Shown in pieces: positions 6,044-14,653 of a stretch of 29,899 nucleotides of DNA. A program made the position numbers and the translations under genes. Under the pieces are notes generated by a model. It was not told where the DNA came from and did no database searches. It saw only the letters and a list, made by a program, of their open reading frames with translations. The first letter of the stretch is position 1, and the number at the start of each line of letters is the position of its first letter. Origin of the DNA: a virus. The DNA is taken from IMG/VR virus record IMGVR_UViG_3300010885_017475, positions 1 to 29,899 of that record, one strand, 5' to 3'.

Positions 6044-6228
6044 TATTTTTTATCCTTGTTTCTATTTTTATATGGCCACATATTTGCCGTTTTATCATTT
6101 AACCATTCCGCTCTATCATCACAACCACAATCTTCATCTAATATTTTAGCAATTGCTTTTGCTAATTGATCTAACCCAGTAGCTGCAGTTATTTTTTTAA
6201 CATCATCGCCTAATCCTTTACTTTGCAT
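6043..6228 (-). CDS. Small conserved phage protein with EDCGCDDR motif (61 aa)
   Basis: 61 residues: MQSKGLGDDVKKITAATGLD, an amphipathic helix (QLAKAIAKIL), then the signature E32-D-C-G-C-D-D-R39 and AEWLN. This GLGD...KITxATG...DCGCxxR...LN arrangement resembles a small protein I associate with flavobacterial and marine phages near tail genes; this is recalled, not searched. C34 and C36 may bind metal or form a redox pair. A GGGAG site 5 bases upstream supports the start. It overlaps the nucleotidyltransferase gene by 11 bases and the repeat protein by 1. Confidence 0.78.
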   Translation of the reverse strand: MQSKGLGDDVKKITAATGLDQLAKAIAKILDEDCGCDDRAEWLNDKTANMWPYKNRNKDKK

Positions 6229-7291
6229 ATCTACTCCCGTTTTTTAAAGCATTTTGTAATTGCATTATTATTGTTTGATATTGAGCTGTATGTGGTATTT
6301 CAAATACATTGCGGCCTGGATATTGATAATGTTCGTCTGGCTTCATCATTTGACAATGTCCCGTATCATCAATTCCTAATACATCATGTGGAACATTTTG
6401 CATTGTAATACGGCCATCTGTAGTTGGTATCATTGTGCATTTACCCGGATGATTCCATTGTCCCATCGGGTCAACTACTCCACCCGTTTTCATTATAACT
6501 GCACTCCAACCGGTTGAGTTTAAAAGACTTTGTTTTGTGATATGAGGTATTAAACGATTAAGAACATCTTCCATTACACTATCTTCTTGTTCATTTAATA
6601 CTTGTTCTAATGCAAGTTTACCCAAAGATACCTTTTTTTGTAATTGTTTTAAACGTTCGATATATCCTCTATTACGAAGATGTTTAAATGCCATATTTTC
6701 CACTGAATACTCGCCTTCGGCATCTAAACCTGTTTGACGAAGTCTTTGCAAACGCATTAATATGTTTTTTAGTTTAAATTCAATTTGAGGATCTGATTCT
6801 TTGAGTGAATCAATTTCATATTCATATGGATCTGCTTTTTGTTCTATTGCATCATCATCAATTGATATTGTTTCAGCAGATGGTTTGTTTATCCATTTAC
6901 CATGTAATACTGAATAAATACCAACCGTAGAATTCAATACATCATTAGAATCCTGTGCATATAATTCTACAGGCAATCCTTTATAAGTTAATGGATAATT
7001 AACATTCCATATACTCTTTTTTGCATGCATGTAATTTTGAACTAACAACATGTTATCATTGATAGCAGAATAATTAATTACAACATGCAAATCAATATCA
7101 CTGTGTTCCGTCCAATTGTAATTAGCACTACTACCTATTATAATAACATCTAAAATATCAGTGTCTACTTCTAAAAAATCATAAAATTCTTTTGCGATTT
7201 TCATAAACCCAACTCGTAATTTTGGTTGTAATTGATCGCCATCCCATAATTTAGGATTCAGTGTGCTATGTGTTTGATATTCTTGGATCAT
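6218..7291 (-). CDS. Nucleotidyltransferase-domain protein
   Basis: 357 residues. Residues 48-71 carry a polymerase-beta-like nucleotidyltransferase signature: G53-S54 in IIIGSSANYNW, then S-D65-I-D67-L-H-V. That is the G-S-x(n)-D-x-D pattern of minimal nucleotidyltransferases. VELYAQD (about 109) may supply the third acidic residue. A helical region follows (about 165-235, Leu/Arg/Lys rich). The C-terminal 100 residues form a separate domain with GVVDPMGQWNHPGKCTMIP and GHCQMMKPDEHYQYPGR. The substrate is unknown. The position among structural and lysis genes is shared with similar proteins in marine phages, as I recall. The start at 7291 gives a typical N-terminus (LNPKLWDGDQLQPKLR). Confidence 0.82.
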   Translation of the reverse strand: MIQEYQTHSTLNPKLWDGDQLQPKLRVGFMKIAKEFYDFLEVDTDILDVIIIGSSANYNWTEHSDIDLHVVINYSAINDNMLLVQNYMHAKKSIWNVNYPLTYKGLPVELYAQDSNDVLNSTVGIYSVLHGKWINKPSAETISIDDDAIEQKADPYEYEIDSLKESDPQIEFKLKNILMRLQRLRQTGLDAEGEYSVENMAFKHLRNRGYIERLKQLQKKVSLGKLALEQVLNEQEDSVMEDVLNRLIPHITKQSLLNSTGWSAVIMKTGGVVDPMGQWNHPGKCTMIPTTDGRITMQNVPHDVLGIDDTGHCQMMKPDEHYQYPGRNVFEIPHTAQYQTIIMQLQNALKNGSRYAK

Positions 7292-7321
7292 CAGTATTTA
7301 CTATTTTATTAATAAATATGA

Positions 7322-7669
7322 TTATTTCCAAAAGAGCTGAACTAATAATAAAGAAAGAGCTAAACATAATGATATTGCCGTTTTCATTGTTATTGCCTCA
7401 TTTCTAAAAAAATAAGTCATACATGTAAATATGAATATACCAGCAGTGAATGATAAAAATCTACCTGGCCAGAATTGTCCTCCAAAACCCATAACAGCAT
7501 ATTTAGTTGCTTCCATAAACAACCAGGTGATAGGAACTCCTAACAACATCAACACAAAACGATATTGCTTAGCCCATTCCCACAACAAAGGCCCATTTAC
7601 CTGGGCCCATACTGCTATTTGTCCTATCAAAAATAAACTTAATGATAAGAATATGTATTTATAATTCAT
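7322..7669 (-). CDS. Four-helix membrane protein, possible lysis accessory
   Basis: 115 residues with four hydrophobic segments at about 4-22, 39-58, 68-88 and 94-113. Polar loops contain QYRF, GGQFWPGR and FRNEAITMKT. The first segment could act as a signal anchor. It begins as TAATG immediately after the amidase, so it is translationally linked to a cell-wall enzyme, which suggests a holin, antiholin or spanin-like accessory. The length and four helices do not match the commonest holin classes, so the role is open. Confidence 0.7.
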   Translation of the reverse strand: MNYKYIFLSLSLFLIGQIAVWAQVNGPLLWEWAKQYRFVLMLLGVPITWLFMEATKYAVMGFGGQFWPGRFLSFTAGIFIFTCMTYFFRNEAITMKTAISLCLALSLLLVQLFWK

Positions 7670-8343
7670 TACAATGTTTTTAACATTTCAATCATTCGAG
7701 GACATGGATATATATCTACTTTGTCTTTTCTATAACTGTTATGTGTATATAAACCATTTTCACCACGCAATGCTTTAGTGTTTACTGAAAAACATTGATC
7801 ATAATTAAATGTTAAATCGATTGCATATTGATCACGCCAATATGTTATTAATTGTCTTACTGATTCAATTTGTGCATCTGAATAACGGTGGTAATATGTA
7901 TACCCTTTATATGGTGCATCTAATTTAGTAACTTGGTCTGCAGGTACTTCTCGATCAACATAATTATAATACTTACCGTTTTTTAATTCTAATTGACCCC
8001 AGTTACATATTTCAATACCAATTGAATGTTTATCTAATTCAACATATGGTACTTTATATGCACGGAATACTTCTTGTTTAACACCTAAATGATATGCCCA
8101 AAATTTAGATGAAAATGCTTGGCAAATTTCTCCATCAGCTGATTGTTTATTACCTGGGCCGCTAATTGCTACACACGTTGCAATGCGACCTCTATCATCT
8201 GTATTCCAATTGCTAATTGTATTAATACCAGATGAATTACCAGCTGTATGATGCAATACAATTTGTTTCTTTTCAGCTTCTGCTTTATAATACTGTGTTT
8301 CCTTTAATGGAACTTGTTTAATTTTACTTGTGTCTAAACTCAT
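7669..8343 (-). CDS. N-acetylmuramoyl-L-alanine amidase (Amidase_2 type)
   Basis: 224 residues. It cleaves the amide bond between N-acetylmuramic acid and the stem peptide. QIVLHHTAGN places H31/H32 as zinc ligands. H201 in YTHNSYRK is the second His ligand. D210 in KVDIYP aligns with the third ligand (Cys in T7 lysozyme), and K208 with the nearby catalytic Lys. SIGIEICNWG and YTYYHRYSDAQ are typical of the fold. No signal peptide, so delivery needs a holin, and the holin-like gene at 8354 lies 10 bases upstream. An AGGAAA site precedes the start. This is the likely endolysin. Confidence 0.92.
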   Translation of the reverse strand: MSLDTSKIKQVPLKETQYYKAEAEKKQIVLHHTAGNSSGINTISNWNTDDRGRIATCVAISGPGNKQSADGEICQAFSSKFWAYHLGVKQEVFRAYKVPYVELDKHSIGIEICNWGQLELKNGKYYNYVDREVPADQVTKLDAPYKGYTYYHRYSDAQIESVRQLITYWRDQYAIDLTFNYDQCFSVNTKALRGENGLYTHNSYRKDKVDIYPCPRMIEMLKTL

Positions 8344-8353
8344 TGGTTTCCTA

Positions 8354-8620
8354 TTATATTATTGGTTCTTCGTCTTTAGCCGTAGGCTTGTTAGTCGCTT
8401 TGTGTTTTGAAAATTTCTCTGCAGTGCTACCTGTCATGGCAGAAATTATAATAACCTCTACTACATTTAATAATCCAGGTGCTGGTGCAACTGCTCTCGA
8501 AAAACATGTTAATATCATCATTATCAATACAGTTAAAAATCCAGTAAATGTGATAACACGTTTAGATGAAATTTCACCGCTATGACAATCAGTTAACATA
8601 CTTTTAACAAATCGTTTCAT
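8354..8620 (-). CDS. Holin-like two-helix membrane protein (88 aa)
   Basis: 88 residues. A basic N-terminus (MKRFVKSMLTDCHSGEISSKR) precedes helix 1 (about 21-40, VITFTGFLTVLIMMILTCF) and helix 2 (about 51-66, NVVEVIIISAMTG), then a charged C-terminal tail. The arrangement and the phrase SSKRVITF resemble holins next to endolysins in Bacteroidota phages. It is followed 10 bases later by the amidase. An AAAGGA site lies 5-6 bases before the ATG. Together with the gene at 5049-5219 it gives two holin-like genes. Confidence 0.78.
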   Translation of the reverse strand: MKRFVKSMLTDCHSGEISSKRVITFTGFLTVLIMMILTCFSRAVAPAPGLLNVVEVIIISAMTGSTAEKFSKHKATNKPTAKDEEPII

Positions 8621-8645
8621 ACTTATCCTTTATAGATAAATATAA

Positions 8646-9401
8646 TTAAATATACTTTAAATTAGTATCAGGGTCATGTTTTATATAACTACCCCATTTA
8701 TAATTTGCGTAAGTGTGACCATTAATCTCTGATTGTTGTCTCAATTCGCCATTTGTTGATGCTGATGCAAAGTGATAAAAATGCAAATTCCAATTACGAA
8801 TCATTTTTAAATCACTTAATTGACATTTCAAAAAGAAATCCCAATCTGCTACCATTCCATTTTCATAATTTTCATCCCAACCACCAATTCTCAAATAATC
8901 GATCTTTGACATAAAGATTGGTAATGTAGAACCACATTCTTCTTGTTTATCGCCAGATGCATAATGATAATCAAACAACCAAAAACGTTCTAAATCAAAT
9001 GACTCAACGTCTCGACCTAAATCTTCTATAATGAACTGTTTAAACATACTCGGTGTCGGTTCAACTTGGTTTGGTGATATTACACAACCAGGTTCCCATA
9101 CATCTTCCAATGTAGTATCCCAAAACCTAGGAAATACATTATCATCATTAACTATTAATATTTTATTATATCTCGCATTGTATACACCTAGGTTAGTCCC
9201 CCTACAAAGCCCTTGATTGGATTCGAGTGTCAATATATCAATTGAATCCTTCCACCGTTCTAATACCTCTTTATTTAAGTCATAGAACCCATCAACAACT
9301 ACAATTATTTGATTTTTGTTTTGTTGCCCCTCAATTGCAGATCTTAAACATAAATCTAATAGAGCTGGACTTTTGTATGTAGGTATAATTACTGATATCA
9401 T
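8646..9401 (-). CDS. GT2-like glycosyltransferase
   Basis: 251 residues from the ATG at 9401, which overlaps the upstream TGA as ATGA. An ATG at 9434 would extend 33 bases into the previous gene and spoil the canonical start MISVIIPTYKSPALLDLCL. A GT-A fold is shown by that opening, IIVVVDGFYD, the NQGLCRGTNLG segment and the metal-binding motif NDDN at about 85-88. GGWDENYENGMVADWDFFLK is the typical acceptor-side region. It probably adds one sugar to a surface or virion glycan. Last gene of the sugar cluster, just before the lysis genes. Confidence 0.88.
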   Translation of the reverse strand: MISVIIPTYKSPALLDLCLRSAIEGQQNKNQIIVVVDGFYDLNKEVLERWKDSIDILTLESNQGLCRGTNLGVYNARYNKILIVNDDNVFPRFWDTTLEDVWEPGCVISPNQVEPTPSMFKQFIIEDLGRDVESFDLERFWLFDYHYASGDKQEECGSTLPIFMSKIDYLRIGGWDENYENGMVADWDFFLKCQLSDLKMIRNWNLHFYHFASASTNGELRQQSEINGHTYANYKWGSYIKHDPDTNLKYI

Positions 9402-10093
9402 ATGTTTGACCAATTTGTTAATGGAGCTAACCAAGCAGTTTCACCGTGTGTTGAATAGCCTGGAATTGATGTAATTAATAATTCATTTTGTTCGCGTAAT
9501 TCTAAGAACATTTTAAAATCATCTGGGTATGAACCTGTAGTCCATTTCCTCAATGTTGGTTCGACTCTTCGCAGTGTTGATACTTTGCTAGCAAATGTCA
9601 TTGTGGTTGAATTGGTAATTTTCCAATGAGATGATTTAGATAGATAAACTCGCGTATCCTCAGCACCACCTTCACAATACGGATTACCACCGCGAAGTGG
9701 ATCTAAATATTTATCCGGGTGATCATACAATGAAACAAATGAAGCTCCTAAATCAAATCCTTCTTGTATGATTTTATCGGCGTATAGTTTATGTAAATAA
9801 TCATTTTCTACAAAATAAACAATGTCATCATCATTACCCTTTAAAGCCATATCCAATGCTAAGTTAAAAGTACCAGCACCATGTCCTACCGAAACTTTAT
9901 GTATATTAATAGGATCGATATATTTGTTAATCATATCAATTGTAGCATTACTACAATTATCTGCAATAATTAATATGTCATGTATATGATTGAAAAATAC
10001 ATTGCAAAAATTCTTTAAACAAGTTTCATTGTTAATATAATCTGGTTTTACTTTATTGTAACCAACATCTGAGATTCTATAAATTATTTTCAT
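9398..10093 (-). CDS. GT-A-type glycosyltransferase-like protein
   Basis: I place the start at 10093 (MKIIYRISDVGYNKVKPDYI), after the upstream stop at 10101. An ATG at 10120 would overlap it. The 231 residues show a nucleotide-sugar Rossmann half (DILIIADNCSNATIDM), a metal-binding-like E96-N-D98 in IVYFVENDYLH, and the segment YDHPDKY followed by SSHWKITNSTTMTF. That segment is shared with a family of bacterial glycosyltransferase-like proteins in polysaccharide loci, from memory. It overlaps the next GT by ATGA. Sugar and acceptor unknown. Confidence 0.83.
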   Translation of the reverse strand: MKIIYRISDVGYNKVKPDYINNETCLKNFCNVFFNHIHDILIIADNCSNATIDMINKYIDPINIHKVSVGHGAGTFNLALDMALKGNDDDIVYFVENDYLHKLYADKIIQEGFDLGASFVSLYDHPDKYLDPLRGGNPYCEGGAEDTRVYLSKSSHWKITNSTTMTFASKVSTLRRVEPTLRKWTTGSYPDDFKMFLELREQNELLITSIPGYSTHGETAWLAPLTNWSNI

Positions 10094-10100
10094 ACTTATA

Positions 10101-10802
10101 TTATAAGGAATTAAATTCAATTATACTAGGAAATTGCATACAATTATATTGTTTTTTTAATCTGTCAGAAATATATAATTCTGGATTATTTGTATACAGT
10201 GTATCTCCATGTGCATCTATCGAGGTATAATTAGTCCACTTGTTTACTACATACTCAATATTAAGATCCCGGATATCAGGAATAGAATCTCCTCCAGTTT
10301 CTGATTTATTATAATCAGCACTTATATTCAATGATGATACAGATACGCCATGCAAATTGCAACGATATTTATAATCATTATCTTCACCAGCTGCCATAAT
10401 TACATTTTCATCAAACATACCAACTTTTTTATAAGTATCCCGATGAATACAGAACAACGAAAACTCAAAAGCTCTATCATATGTCCCTGCAATATTTGTT
10501 GGTGTACATAATTGTGTAAGTGCTGCAAGATACTCCTCAGAATATAAATTATCTTCATTGCTAATAATAACTTTTTCGTATCCTAATTTATCGAATGCAA
10601 TTTGACAAATTAAATTCCACCCACCTGCACAACCTAAATTTCTAGAAGTTACATGATGTACATATGGAAGTAATATATCACTATATTGTTGTTGACCATT
10701 ATCAATGATTCGGATTGCAGTGTTAGGGAATCGTTCGGCATCAAACCATGCATCTAAGAACTTAGATGACCCATATCCTAGTATGAATAAATTATAGCTC
10801 AT
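10101..10802 (-). CDS. GT2-like glycosyltransferase
   Basis: 233 residues. The opening is FILGYGSSKFLDAWFD, with AIRIIDNGQQ as the first acidic strand. NLGCAGGWN (about 55-63) is the usual GT2 nucleotide-sugar loop, and SNEDNLYS (81-88) is the metal-binding site. GMFDENVIMAAGEDNDYKYR matches the acceptor/catalytic region with acidic residues. It overlaps the GT9-like gene by 11 bases. A real but divergent GT-A enzyme; specificity cannot be read. Confidence 0.84.
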   Translation of the reverse strand: MSYNLFILGYGSSKFLDAWFDAERFPNTAIRIIDNGQQQYSDILLPYVHHVTSRNLGCAGGWNLICQIAFDKLGYEKVIISNEDNLYSEEYLAALTQLCTPTNIAGTYDRAFEFSLFCIHRDTYKKVGMFDENVIMAAGEDNDYKYRCNLHGVSVSSLNISADYNKSETGGDSIPDIRDLNIEYVVNKWTNYTSIDAHGDTLYTNNPELYISDRLKKQYNCMQFPSIIEFNSL

Positions 10803-11679
10803 TTTTAATTGTATTTAGTATTTCTTCGTCAGTAATAAACGGGTTTAGGTTAATATGCTTACCCGCCGGAAACATATTTGCTGGACCTAGTTTAACTTCA
10901 TTAAATCGTTTCATTACACCATATGGTCCATATAATGCATTCATAAAATCGGTAGTAATTATACATTTAGTACCTACCCCAGCTGCTAAGTTAGTCATAC
11001 CACCTTCTTGACCTATCACTAAATCACAGCACTTTATAATAGATGCTGTGTTTGTATAAGTTGATGTAGAATCTAATGATGTATGATATTGTGTTACTGT
11101 ATGATCATATCCCAATGGAATTAAAATACAATTAGATAATTCATTTAAAATATATGAAATATTTCGTCTATTTGTATTAGTATGTGACATTATTTGATTA
11201 ACATTGTTTAATCCAGCTTTATATTCATCTTCTGTATACACAGCTGTTAATGTTTCCCAATTTGCTACATATCCAATTACTTTTGCATTAGTCCTATTTA
11301 ATAAGTCTAATTCATATTTAGTTGACTCATTTAAAGCTGAATCTGTATAAATTGTGTATTCAGGTGTTGGGTTTGTTATCTGACAATGTTGTTGATACCA
11401 TATGGTCGGTTGTATGTCTTGTTTACATTCCGGTAACTCATATATTAAATCATACACAGATTCATCGACATTATCTGGTAATAATACTATAGGTCCTTTT
11501 TGTTTTGATAAGAATACATTTGAAATATATGGATTATTTTTCAACAATGCATATGGTTGCGGAAATCCTATACAATAATCAACTTGGCACGTGCCATATT
11601 GCTCATGCATCTTTTTTGCAATTGATGATGCAAATAAAATATCACCAATAAATCCGTATGTTTTAATTAATATTTTCAT
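10792..11679 (-). CDS. GT9 (heptosyltransferase)-like protein
   Basis: 295 residues. The N-terminus MKILIKTYGFIGDILFASSI is the classic glycine-rich opening of GT9 ADP-heptose transferases. The C-terminal half has CDLVIGQEGGMTNLAAGVG (about 223-241), which corresponds to the GT9 donor-site motif. Family members usually have about 330-350 residues, so this one is short. The middle (about 60-150) is divergent. It overlaps both neighbours. It could add heptose or another sugar to an LPS-like or virion glycan, or act as a related GT-B enzyme. Confidence 0.82.
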   Translation of the reverse strand: MKILIKTYGFIGDILFASSIAKKMHEQYGTCQVDYCIGFPQPYALLKNNPYISNVFLSKQKGPIVLLPDNVDESVYDLIYELPECKQDIQPTIWYQQHCQITNPTPEYTIYTDSALNESTKYELDLLNRTNAKVIGYVANWETLTAVYTEDEYKAGLNNVNQIMSHTNTNRRNISYILNELSNCILIPLGYDHTVTQYHTSLDSTSTYTNTASIIKCCDLVIGQEGGMTNLAAGVGTKCIITTDFMNALYGPYGVMKRFNEVKLGPANMFPAGKHINLNPFITDEEILNTIKNEL

Positions 11680-12365
11680 TTTATTTTAATAGTTAAACCC
11701 CAAATCATATTTGGAGTATATGGATTACAATACTGTCTATAACTTTCATATGAATTGATATTTGCATCAGCTTCAAACCACTCATTAAAATCAGATGAAA
11801 CATAATATTTCTCATCAGCAACTACATAACCAGCTTCTTCTACTTTAGTTTTTATCAATGCTTGTCTATTTGCATCATAATATCGTAAAAATGGATATCC
11901 AGTTTCTTGATAATTCATATATGGGCCGATTGGTAATGTTATTATCAATTTTGAATCGGAATCTTTTAATAATCTACATGATTTCAATATACCTCGAATG
12001 TCATGATTCCACAATACTATATCTTCTAATTCACTATCAATATCATATGCTTTACCTTCCCAAAACATACCAAAATGTTCAAATACTGATATTGAGATTA
12101 TATAATCATATTTTCTAGATTCATCTAATTTTATAAAGTCTGATTTAATATGTTCCCAATTGGTATTTTTACGAAGCCACGAATCTGGTAATGATTCTAA
12201 TATATCAGTAGTTGTAACATTAGTACATCCTAATTCTAATATACTTTCACTAACACCCTCAGATCCACCTTTACATTCGCCAATGATTAAAATATCATTA
12301 TCAATATTTTCAATCTGATTAACAAAGTATGGTACCTCAACTAATTTTGTTCCGATTAATTTCAT
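11676..12365 (-). CDS. SAM-dependent methyltransferase-like protein
   Basis: 229 residues. A Rossmann-like core is visible: motif I at 25-37 (ILIIGECKGGSEG), acidic D54 at the end of the second strand (VTTTDILESLP), and YDYIISISVFEHFG at 86-99, matching the motif near the SAM adenine. LLKDSDSKLIITLPIG is the fourth/fifth-strand region typical of class I methyltransferases. Overlaps on both sides are ATGA. It probably methylates a sugar or acts in sugar modification. A non-catalytic member is possible because motif I is unusual (ECKGG). Confidence 0.75.
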   Translation of the reverse strand: MKLIGTKLVEVPYFVNQIENIDNDILIIGECKGGSEGVSESILELGCTNVTTTDILESLPDSWLRKNTNWEHIKSDFIKLDESRKYDYIISISVFEHFGMFWEGKAYDIDSELEDIVLWNHDIRGILKSCRLLKDSDSKLIITLPIGPYMNYQETGYPFLRYYDANRQALIKTKVEEAGYVVADEKYYVSSDFNEWFEADANINSYESYRQYCNPYTPNMIWGLTIKIK

Positions 12366-13111
12366 ATACCAAATTCATTTTTTACACTGTTATAACTATA
12401 TCCATGCACAAAATCAGTACCATTAAATTCTCGATCAAACTCTTGCTCAATTAAAGAAATCCAATCTTTATCAGATGCATGTCCCCAATTTTTAACTTTA
12501 GTTAGCATTTCTTCTTTAGTTCGAACCCACGAATAGTGATGCATCATAGGATTACCATTCAATGATAATATAGGATAATCGTGACCATTAATAAAATTCG
12601 GCAAATGATGAAATAGTTGTTGTCGTTCGTGTTCTGATTCTAATTGCCAATTACAATATTGTTTTTTTGTTAACAATCCAGCACCCTCAACTCTTGTTGC
12701 TTGATTTGCTGCATCTCTAAAATACCAATAACATGTAAACCAAAAACTAGCATCTTTATCTTTAATAGTTTCAAACCATGGCATAAATTCATCAGACAAT
12801 ATTTCGTCTGTATCTACAAATAGTAACCAATCATTTTTTGCAATATCAGTTCCTAATTTTCTACTTAAATTGTGATAATATCGAGGAGACTTAGTAGGAT
12901 CATTCCATTCGAATAATATTATTTTAGTATTTGGATATGAATTAATGATATCATATGATGATTGTAATTTAGATTCATCTTCTGGCTGACCATTAAAAAA
13001 ATGAGTACATATTGGAATTATTATTTCATCTGAAAATTTAGATAACTGATCTAAATTACATTTTAAAAATCTATAATCTATAGTACTATATTGTAAAATT
13101 GTTGATATCAT
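12362..13111 (-). CDS. GT2-like glycosyltransferase
   Basis: 249 residues. WLLFVDTDEILSDEF provides the D100-T-D102-E motif of GT-A enzymes. IIIPICTHFFNGQPED and IILFEWNDP are the flanking strands. The C-terminal region carries HHYSWVRTKEEMLTKVKNWG, as in GTs of the SPS/LPS core type that handle polysaccharide side chains. The start MISTILQYS is 3 bases after the upstream stop. A catalytic enzyme is likely; donor and acceptor unknown. Confidence 0.85.
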   Translation of the reverse strand: MISTILQYSTIDYRFLKCNLDQLSKFSDEIIIPICTHFFNGQPEDESKLQSSYDIINSYPNTKIILFEWNDPTKSPRYYHNLSRKLGTDIAKNDWLLFVDTDEILSDEFMPWFETIKDKDASFWFTCYWYFRDAANQATRVEGAGLLTKKQYCNWQLESEHERQQLFHHLPNFINGHDYPILSLNGNPMMHHYSWVRTKEEMLTKVKNWGHASDKDWISLIEQEFDREFNGTDFVHGYSYNSVKNEFGI

Positions 13112-13114
13112 TTA

Positions 13115-13693
13115 TTAGTTTTTTGAAAAATTTTGAATGTGGTATGTATATACCCCTACCTGTTTAAAATCATATCCCATTTCCGGTAACATATGTGAAA
13201 GTAATGTAACATCATTAGGATATGGATATTTCTGTTCATTTGGATAATCAATGTATGTCGATTTATGAAATGCAACTGGCATATACCACCCCATACTATT
13301 ATATTTAACTTCTCCAATTGGATTATTATTAATATAAGATAAAAATTTGTTATAATCAAACTCTTCTGGCGTTTTTCCACAATCAAATTCAACATTTCTG
13401 AAATTAACAGGTATTCTGCCAGATTCTATTAATAATCCAGTTACCACTGAATTAGTTGTTGTGTGTTTAATATAAAGTTCATCCCAACCCGGACTAACAA
13501 ACATATCATCATTAATTAACAAAACAACATCATATTTTGCTTTACGTACACCTTCATTATATGCTGCGTATACATCTGTGTTATCTACAATTTCTACAAT
13601 CTCATATGGATTAACTGTGTTTTGTTCGATATATTTTTTGCAAATGTCAATACATCTGCTATTTGATAAATATGGTAAAACTATTGATATCAT
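13115..13693 (-). CDS. Short GT2-like glycosyltransferase
   Basis: 192 residues, shorter than usual for GT2. It opens MISIVLPYLSNSRCIDICKK, has EIVEIVDNTDVYAAYNEGVR (nucleotide-sugar loop) and the metal site LLINDDMFVSPGW (N61-D62-D63). The C-terminal half is small (MGWYMPVAFHKSTYIDYPNE). The start overlaps the epimerase stop as ATGA. It may be a compact enzyme or need a partner from the cluster. Confidence 0.83.
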   Translation of the reverse strand: MISIVLPYLSNSRCIDICKKYIEQNTVNPYEIVEIVDNTDVYAAYNEGVRKAKYDVVLLINDDMFVSPGWDELYIKHTTTNSVVTGLLIESGRIPVNFRNVEFDCGKTPEEFDYNKFLSYINNNPIGEVKYNSMGWYMPVAFHKSTYIDYPNEQKYPYPNDVTLLSHMLPEMGYDFKQVGVYTYHIQNFSKN

Positions 13694-14646
13694 ATTGATG
13701 TGTCATTTTGTTTCATCCAATCGATTGTTTGTTGTACACCATCTTTTAAAGAAACTGTTGATTTATAATTTAACTCATTAACTGATAATGTAATATCTGG
13801 TGTTTTTGTTTTTGTTGTTAACATCTCAGATTCCTTATATGTTATTAAAGAACGATCTGCTCCAGTATATTCCCATATTATATCTGCTAATGTTTCTATA
13901 TTGTGATACTCGTTAGATCCAATGTTATAAACACGACCATCAATGAAATTATCTACAATATTCGATATAGCTGTCACAGCATCATCAATATAAGTACTAG
14001 ATCTATAATGATTTGTATACACATTAATTGGTAATCCTTTTAATGCGTGATAACAAAATTTACAATTAACCGAACGATATGGGTGATAATATTCACCTGG
14101 ACCATATGTATTGAATAATCGTACAATTACTGCTTCAGTACCATATAATGCTTTTGAATTTGCAATTTGCATCTCATTTGCCCATTTTGAAATAGCATAA
14201 TCATTTAACTGCTTAATTTCAAACGTATCCATAATATCTTCTCGCATTACGCCATCAAAATCACCATAAATCTCAGAACTAGAAAAATGTACTAATTTAA
14301 ATTTATATTCTTTTTGAAGTGTTAATAAATTTCGCATTCCGATTGCATTTGATGTCCATAGTTGCTCATAATAATCTTCACCATTCCATCTACCGAATTC
14401 AGCTGCACAATTATATACTAAATCAAATGTTTTACCCGTTTGTGAGAATATTCGATCTAATTGACGATAATCACTAATATCACATCTACAATAATCTAAT
14501 GTTTCTCCACTCATTTTTTGAGTAAAACCAATTTCTCCCGGAGCATGATATAAATCAATTCCAAATACATCATGTCCTTTATCTTTTAATTTTTGTTTTA
14601 AAATAGAACCAACTGTTCCTAAAACACCTGTTACTAATATTCTCAT
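13690..14646 (-). CDS. NAD-dependent sugar epimerase/dehydratase (extended SDR)
   Basis: 318 residues. The Rossmann signature G7-x-x-G10-x-x-G13 (TGVLGTVG), the cofactor-pocket acidic residue in FGIDLYH, S122-S124 in HFSSSEIYG, and the catalytic pair Y150 and K154 in NDYAISKWANE are all present, so it should be active. RLFNTYGPGEYYHPYRS is the substrate loop of the GalE/RmlB/GMER group. It probably makes an activated sugar for the surrounding GTs. The exact reaction (4-epimerase, dehydratase or reductase) is not decidable by eye. Confidence 0.92.
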   Translation of the reverse strand: MRILVTGVLGTVGSILKQKLKDKGHDVFGIDLYHAPGEIGFTQKMSGETLDYCRCDISDYRQLDRIFSQTGKTFDLVYNCAAEFGRWNGEDYYEQLWTSNAIGMRNLLTLQKEYKFKLVHFSSSEIYGDFDGVMREDIMDTFEIKQLNDYAISKWANEMQIANSKALYGTEAVIVRLFNTYGPGEYYHPYRSVNCKFCYHALKGLPINVYTNHYRSSTYIDDAVTAISNIVDNFIDGRVYNIGSNEYHNIETLADIIWEYTGADRSLITYKESEMLTTKTKTPDITLSVNELNYKSTVSLKDGVQQTIDWMKQNDTSI

Positions 14647-14653
14647 TTTTTAC

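Noticed and set aside
5760-6149. 129-codon plus-strand frame opposite the repeat-rich structural gene.
   Set aside because: Its Asp/Ala/Val pattern is the mirror of the TASY repeats on the minus strand, so it is a shadow.
8328-8585. Hydrophobic plus-strand frame of 85 codons opposite the holin-like gene.
   Set aside because: Reverse complements of membrane-helix codons often look hydrophobic. The minus-strand gene has a ribosome site and fits the lysis operon.
13156-13395. 79-codon minus-strand frame inside the short GT2 gene.
   Set aside because: An out-of-frame shadow of the GT2 gene that carries the NDD metal motif and ATGA coupling.
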